NCBI GenBank assembly: GCA_965262175.1 | Contig: CBDHES010000002.1 | Coordinates: 496,001-560,000, forward strand | Origin: CADEDH01 sp965262175 | GTDB taxonomy: Bacteria > Actinomycetota > Acidimicrobiia > Acidimicrobiales > SZUA-35 | DNA length: 64,000 nucleotides | Direction: 5' to 3' | Shown: positions 60,117 through 64,000 of the stretch, piece after piece | Numbering within the stretch: the first letter of the stretch is position 1 | How the letters are laid out: every line of letters begins with the position of its first letter | The notes under the pieces: model-generated | Database searches by the model: none | What the model saw: the letters and a program-made list of their open reading frames with translations, nothing else | What the model was told of the DNA's origin: nothing | Position numbers and translations under genes: made by a program

Positions 60117-61916
60117 TCAGCGGAGCTGATCGGCGCTGAGGGCGAACAGATCCTCGTAGCCAGCGGTGACCGTCGCCTCCAGCCCCAGGACCGACGGCAG
60201 GATCTGCTCACCGAAGAACCGGGCCGACACCACCTTGGCCTCGGCCAACTCGGCGGGCTCGCCGGCTGCGGCGGCCGCCGCGACCCCGGCATGGGCAGCC
60301 AGGCCGAGCCGGCCCATCAGCCCACCACACACGACGGTGCCCAGCAGCCGCAGGTAGGGCGCCGATCCCGCCAGGGCGTGGTTGGGATTGAGGACGCCGT
60401 TGGCCAGCAGCCACTCGGTGGCCCGCCGGGCGGCGTCGGTCGCAGCCAGGAGCTGGTCGCCGGACGCTGCGAGCTCGTCGACGGCCTTGAGTCGTTCGGC
60501 GACGGCCTCGATCCGATCGAGCTCGTCGAGCACCACACCTCCGGCCCGCATCGGGAGCTTCCGGCCGACCAGGTCGGCCGCCTGGATGCCGTTGGTCCCC
60601 TCGTAGATCGGGGCGATCCGGGCATCCCGGTAGTGCTGGGCAACGCCGGTCTCCTCGACGTAGCCCATCCCCCCGTGGATCTGGACCGCCAGCGATGTCA
60701 GCTCGCTGCCGAGGTCGGTGCACAGCCCCTTCGACAGCGGCGTCAGCAGCTCGGCCAGCTCCCGGGCGGCCTCGCCGTCCGACCCGCCGTCGGCCGACCG
60801 GTCGATCGACGCCGCATTGGTGTAGAGGAGGCACCGCATGGCGTCGATCCACGATCGTTGGGTCATCAGCATCCGACGAATGTCGGCGTGGTCGATGATC
60901 GGGCTCGAGGTCCCCCGTTCGGCACCGATGGCGGTCCCCTGGCGGCGTTCGATGGCGTAGTCCAGCGACTGCTGGTAGGCCCGCTCGGCGAGGGCCAGGC
61001 CTTGCAGGCCGACCGACAGGCGGGCGTTGTTCATCATGGTGAACATGTTCCGCATGCCGTCGCCCTCCTCCCCGATCAGCCAACCGATCGCTCCACCGTC
61101 ATCGCCGTAGCTGAGGACGCAGGTCGGGCTGCCGTGGATGCCGAGCTTGTGCTCGATCGAAACGCACCGCACGTCGTTGCGGTCGCCCAGGGTGCCGTCG
61201 TCGTTCACGAAGAACTTGGGAACGAGGAACATCGAGATGCCCTTCGTACCGGGCTTGGAGCCCGGGGTCCGGGCCAGGACGAGGTGGACGATGTTGTCGG
61301 CCAGATCATGCTCGCCGAAGGTGATGAAGATCTTCTGGCCCGTGATGCGGAACGAGCCGTCGCCCACCGGTTCGGCCTTGGAGGTGAGGGCGCCCACATC
61401 GGAGCCGGCGTGGGGCTCGGTGAGGTTCATGGTGCCGGCCCACTCGCCGGTCAGCATCTTGGGCAGATACATCGCCTTCTGGGTCTCCGACCCGTGGTGC
61501 TGGAGGGCGTCGATGGCGCCCTGGGTCAGCAGCGGGCACAACGACAGCGACATGTTGGCGCTGGTCAACATCTCCTGGATGGCGATGGCGACCGTCCACG
61601 GAAACCCGCCGCCCCCATACGTCGGATCGAACGGGACCGCACCGAACCCCGACGCCACCCACTGCTGGTACACCTTCTTGAAGCTGTCGGGGGTGGTGAC
61701 CGAACCGTCTTCGTGGTGGAGGGCACCGATCTGGTCGCCGTCTCGGTTGGTCGGGGCGACCACATCGGCCATGAACCGGCCGATCTCCTCGAGGACGAAC
61801 GAGACCGCGTCGTAGTCGATCCCCTCGAACGCCCCGCCCTCCAGGATGGCGGGGAGGTCGACGATCTCCCGGAGGACGAGGTCGATATCCCGCAGCGGTG
61901 GCGAGTAGGTCGTCAT
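60117..61916 (-). CDS. Acyl-CoA dehydrogenase (long DmdC-like form)
   Basis: 599 residues, longer than the usual 380-400 because of a C-terminal extension of the DmdC/AcdA class. Visible: TEPHAGSDVGAL, the YEGTNGIQAADLVGR catalytic-Glu segment near residue 437, and GGMGYVEETGVAQHYRD. It removes hydrogen at the alpha-beta carbons of an acyl-CoA and passes electrons to ETF. The class includes enzymes for 3-methylmercaptopropionyl-CoA and medium/long fatty acyl-CoA; the choice cannot be made. AAGGAGG lies before the ATG at 61916. Confidence 0.92.
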   Translation of the reverse strand: MTTYSPPLRDIDLVLREIVDLPAILEGGAFEGIDYDAVSFVLEEIGRFMADVVAPTNRDGDQIGALHHEDGSVTTPDSFKKVYQQWVASGFGAVPFDPTYGGGGFPWTVAIAIQEMLTSANMSLSLCPLLTQGAIDALQHHGSETQKAMYLPKMLTGEWAGTMNLTEPHAGSDVGALTSKAEPVGDGSFRITGQKIFITFGEHDLADNIVHLVLARTPGSKPGTKGISMFLVPKFFVNDDGTLGDRNDVRCVSIEHKLGIHGSPTCVLSYGDDGGAIGWLIGEEGDGMRNMFTMMNNARLSVGLQGLALAERAYQQSLDYAIERRQGTAIGAERGTSSPIIDHADIRRMLMTQRSWIDAMRCLLYTNAASIDRSADGGSDGEAARELAELLTPLSKGLCTDLGSELTSLAVQIHGGMGYVEETGVAQHYRDARIAPIYEGTNGIQAADLVGRKLPMRAGGVVLDELDRIEAVAERLKAVDELAASGDQLLAATDAARRATEWLLANGVLNPNHALAGSAPYLRLLGTVVCGGLMGRLGLAAHAGVAAAAAAGEPAELAEAKVVSARFFGEQILPSVLGLEATVTAGYEDLFALSADQLR

Positions 61917-62070
61917 GGCGGAGGAACCTCCTTGTGGTTCGGCCCGAATCTGCGCCGTCCTGACACCATCGGCTCAAGCATCCTCCCTGATGACGGTGGG
62001 GGCCAAACCGCGGTGAGACCAGCTCGCCGCTCGGCGTGAGCGGCCGGCGGCGAGCACCTAGAGTTCGTCC

Positions 62071-63339
62071 ATGAGTTCCGATCGGTATCCGTTCGTTCCC
62101 GGACCGGCACCCCTCACGATCGCCGGCGGCAAGGGCAGCTACCTCCACACCAGCGACGGCCGGCGGATCCTCGACGGTGGCGGCGGCGCCATCGTCACCA
62201 ACGTCGGCCACGGTCGACCGGAGGTCGCCGAGGCGGCCGCGGCCGCCCTGGAGCAGGGGGCTTACGTCGTGCCCGTGTGGGCCACCGAAGCCCGGATCCG
62301 CCTGATCGACCGGATCCGGGACCGGTGGCTGCCGCCGAGCCTGACCCGATGCCTCCTCGTGTCGGGCGGCTCGGAGTCGGTGGACTCGGCGCTGAGGATC
62401 GCCCGGCAGCATCACGTGGCTCGAGGTGACGTCGACCGGTGGAAGATGCTGGGGCGCGACGTCAGCTACCACGGCGCCACGCTCGGGACCCTGGCGGTCG
62501 CCAACCATGATCGGCGCCGGGCCACCCTCGAACCGATGCTGCTCGATCTCCCCAAGATCAGCGCCACCGACATCGAGGCCGTGCGCAAGACGGTCGAGGC
62601 CGAGGACCCCGCAACGATCGCCGCCATCATCGTCGAGCCGGTCAGCGGAGCGTCCGGCGGGGCCCTCGTCCCTCCCGACGACTACCTGCCCGGGCTGCGA
62701 TCGATCTGCGACGAGCACGGGATCCTCCTGGTCGCCGACGAGGTCATGACCGGATTCGGGCGGACCGGTGCCCGTTTCGGCGTCGATCACGTCGATGTGG
62801 TCCCCGACATCCTGGTTGGAGCGAAGGGGCTGGGCGGGGGGTACGTCCCGATCGGTGGTGTGTTCGCCACCGACGCCGTCGTCGAACCGATCTCGGACGC
62901 CGGGCTGAACGTGATGTACTTCACCTTCTCGGGCTCCGATCTCGTCTGCGCCGTCGCCGATCGGGTGCTGACGATCATCGAGGACGAGGATCTGGTCCAC
63001 CGGGCCGCCGTCATGGGCGACAAGCTGGCGGCCATGCTCGACGATGCGTTGGCCGGCCACCCGAACGTGGCCGACCGACGAGGCCGGGGCCTCCTCCAGG
63101 GCATCGAGCTGACCCGCGACCCCGACACCGGGGCCGACTTCGGCGGTGCCCTCGCGCCCCAGGTGGTGGCCGAAGCCCTCGACCGGGGTTGTTGGATCTA
63201 CCCCGCCGGGTCCGGACCGGTCCCCGACGCGCTGCTGCTCGGCCCCCCGTTCACCGTGTCGACCTCGGAGCTGGAGACGATCGTCGAGGTGTGCGTCGCA
63301 GCGATCGACGCCGCGGTGGCGACGGTCGCCGCCCGCTAG
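62071..63339 (+). CDS. Class III PLP aminotransferase
   Basis: 422 residues. Fold type I class III transaminase: GGGGAIVTNVGHGRPEV start, SGGSESVDSALRIARQ, the VADEVMTGFGRTG signature near 221-234, and the PLP lysine in DILVGAKGLGGGYVPIG. Members act on omega-amino acids or amines with pyruvate or 2-oxoglutarate. ATG is six bases after TAGAGT, a leaderless layout. The next gene starts 12 bases after its stop, so they are likely an operon. Confidence 0.92.
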   Translation: MSSDRYPFVPGPAPLTIAGGKGSYLHTSDGRRILDGGGGAIVTNVGHGRPEVAEAAAAALEQGAYVVPVWATEARIRLIDRIRDRWLPPSLTRCLLVSGGSESVDSALRIARQHHVARGDVDRWKMLGRDVSYHGATLGTLAVANHDRRRATLEPMLLDLPKISATDIEAVRKTVEAEDPATIAAIIVEPVSGASGGALVPPDDYLPGLRSICDEHGILLVADEVMTGFGRTGARFGVDHVDVVPDILVGAKGLGGGYVPIGGVFATDAVVEPISDAGLNVMYFTFSGSDLVCAVADRVLTIIEDEDLVHRAAVMGDKLAAMLDDALAGHPNVADRRGRGLLQGIELTRDPDTGADFGGALAPQVVAEALDRGCWIYPAGSGPVPDALLLGPPFTVSTSELETIVEVCVAAIDAAVATVAAR

Positions 63340-63351
63340 CGGGATCGAACG

Positions 63352-64000
63352 GTGCATCTCGTCGAGCTCGGCCAGGGCGTGTTCGCCTGGTGCCATCCCT
63401 CGCCCCGGTTCGGGGACTCCAACGTCGGCCTCGTGATCGACGCCGACGGTCTGACCGTGATCGACACCACGGCCACCCCCGAGCGGGGGGCAGCGGTCCG
63501 GATAGCGATCGAGGGCTTGACCGCCGACCTCGCCCTTCCGATCAAACGGGTCGTGCTGTCCTCGAGTCGGGTCGCCTTCAGCGGCGGGGGTGGTGCGTTC
63601 TGGCAGGCCGGCTTCTACGGCACCGAGGCGACCAGTGAGGCTCTCGACGTACCGGCCAACCCCGAGGCCCTCCGCCGCCTCCTCCCCCACCTCGAGGCGG
63701 CCTACGACGCCGAGTTCACGACCCGACCGATCACCCACACCGTTGGCGAACCGGCCCAGCTGACCGGTGCAGCGACCGGCCTCCCGTTGGCCGGCGAGTC
63801 CCCGGCCAACCTGGTGGTCCAGGTCGAGGGGGCGAAGGTCGCCTTCGCCGGCGCGCTGGCGTCGTTCGGGGTCACGCCGCTGGCTTTCGACGGCGATCCC
63901 TCGGCCTGGATCGAGTCACTGCTCGTCTTGCAGGAGACGTCCGACACGATCGTGCCGGGTCACGGCCTCCCCGGTGGGGCGGCCGACGTGACCGACCTGA
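63352..64000 (+). CDS. Metallo-beta-lactamase-like protein lacking the HxHxDH motif (3' end outside window)
   Basis: 216 codons visible, open to the window end. GTG at 63352 opens a metallo-beta-lactamase-like fold: DSNVGLVIDADGLTVIDTTA is the usual first hairpin. The strand that normally leads into THxHxDHxGG reads VVLSSSRVAFSGGGGAFWQA, so the three metal ligands are missing. A later histidine is kept in IVPGHGLPGG. It probably does not bind two zincs, and may be non-enzymatic or use another chemistry. It follows the class III aminotransferase by 12 bases, likely the same operon. Confidence 0.75.
   Translation, partial: MHLVELGQGVFAWCHPSPRFGDSNVGLVIDADGLTVIDTTATPERGAAVRIAIEGLTADLALPIKRVVLSSSRVAFSGGGGAFWQAGFYGTEATSEALDVPANPEALRRLLPHLEAAYDAEFTTRPITHTVGEPAQLTGAATGLPLAGESPANLVVQVEGAKVAFAGALASFGVTPLAFDGDPSAWIESLLVLQETSDTIVPGHGLPGGAADVTDL

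Noticed and set aside
61306..63738. 810-codon minus-strand frame over the aminotransferase
   Set aside because: Antisense to a clear class III aminotransferase and out of frame with the acyl-CoA dehydrogenase; no family motif.

Overview
The window is uniformly GC-rich (around 70 percent by eye) with C- and G-ending codons. Many genes seem to be expressed from leaderless messages: a TAnnnT hexamer lies 6-8 bases before the start codon. It carries an F420/luciferase-type monooxygenase, an ADP-glucose-type glycogen synthase and many MarR, TetR, GntR and AraC regulators. This fits an actinobacterium, most likely an Acidimicrobiia-like lineage; that assignment is inference from style, not from a marker gene.

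Left part (1-8754): a sulfur-oxidation locus on the minus strand. Reading leftward from 7630 it encodes a SulP transporter, a single-domain rhodanese, a persulfide-dioxygenase/rhodanese fusion, a GntR regulator, a type II sulfide:quinone oxidoreductase, a second persulfide-dioxygenase/rhodanese fusion and the start of a polyferredoxin subunit of a molybdopterin oxidoreductase. The two dioxygenase genes share 782 identical bases whose codon usage differs from everything around them. Divergent from this locus, a short leader ORF precedes a thioredoxin-fold peroxiredoxin-like gene with an in-frame UGA in its redox motif (UxxC), a probable selenoprotein, followed by a membrane methyltransferase.

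Middle part (8947-34202): a CheB-CheR-PAS-histidine kinase fusion, a secreted 14-blade RCC1-like protein, an alkylsulfatase-like hydrolase, a fibre-like protein with six exact-length 31-residue repeats, a MarR/cupin pair behind a 42-bp perfect palindrome, an acyl carrier protein, glycogen phosphorylase and glycogen synthase, a methyltransferase, a SnoaL-like protein, AraC, a second SulP, a GMC oxidoreductase with a MaoC hydratase, a sulfatase and a lipoprotein binding protein.

Right part (34203-64000): a TetR-linked operon with a sulfatase-DJ-1/PfpI fusion; a metallophosphoesterase; regulator/target pairs with clear divergent operators (MarR/membrane protein, MarR/pirin); two serine beta-lactamase-fold hydrolases; a decayed class V aminotransferase; tRNA-Gly(GCC); then housekeeping-like genes (formamidopyrimidine glycosylase, MetX, an N6 DNA methylase, a DEAD-box helicase, a sterol-desaturase-like protein, an ECF sigma/ABC operon, MurA with an Asp at the catalytic Cys position, an acyl-CoA dehydrogenase, a class III aminotransferase and a metallo-beta-lactamase-like protein without its histidine motif). 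No CRISPR array, insertion sequence or prophage was seen.
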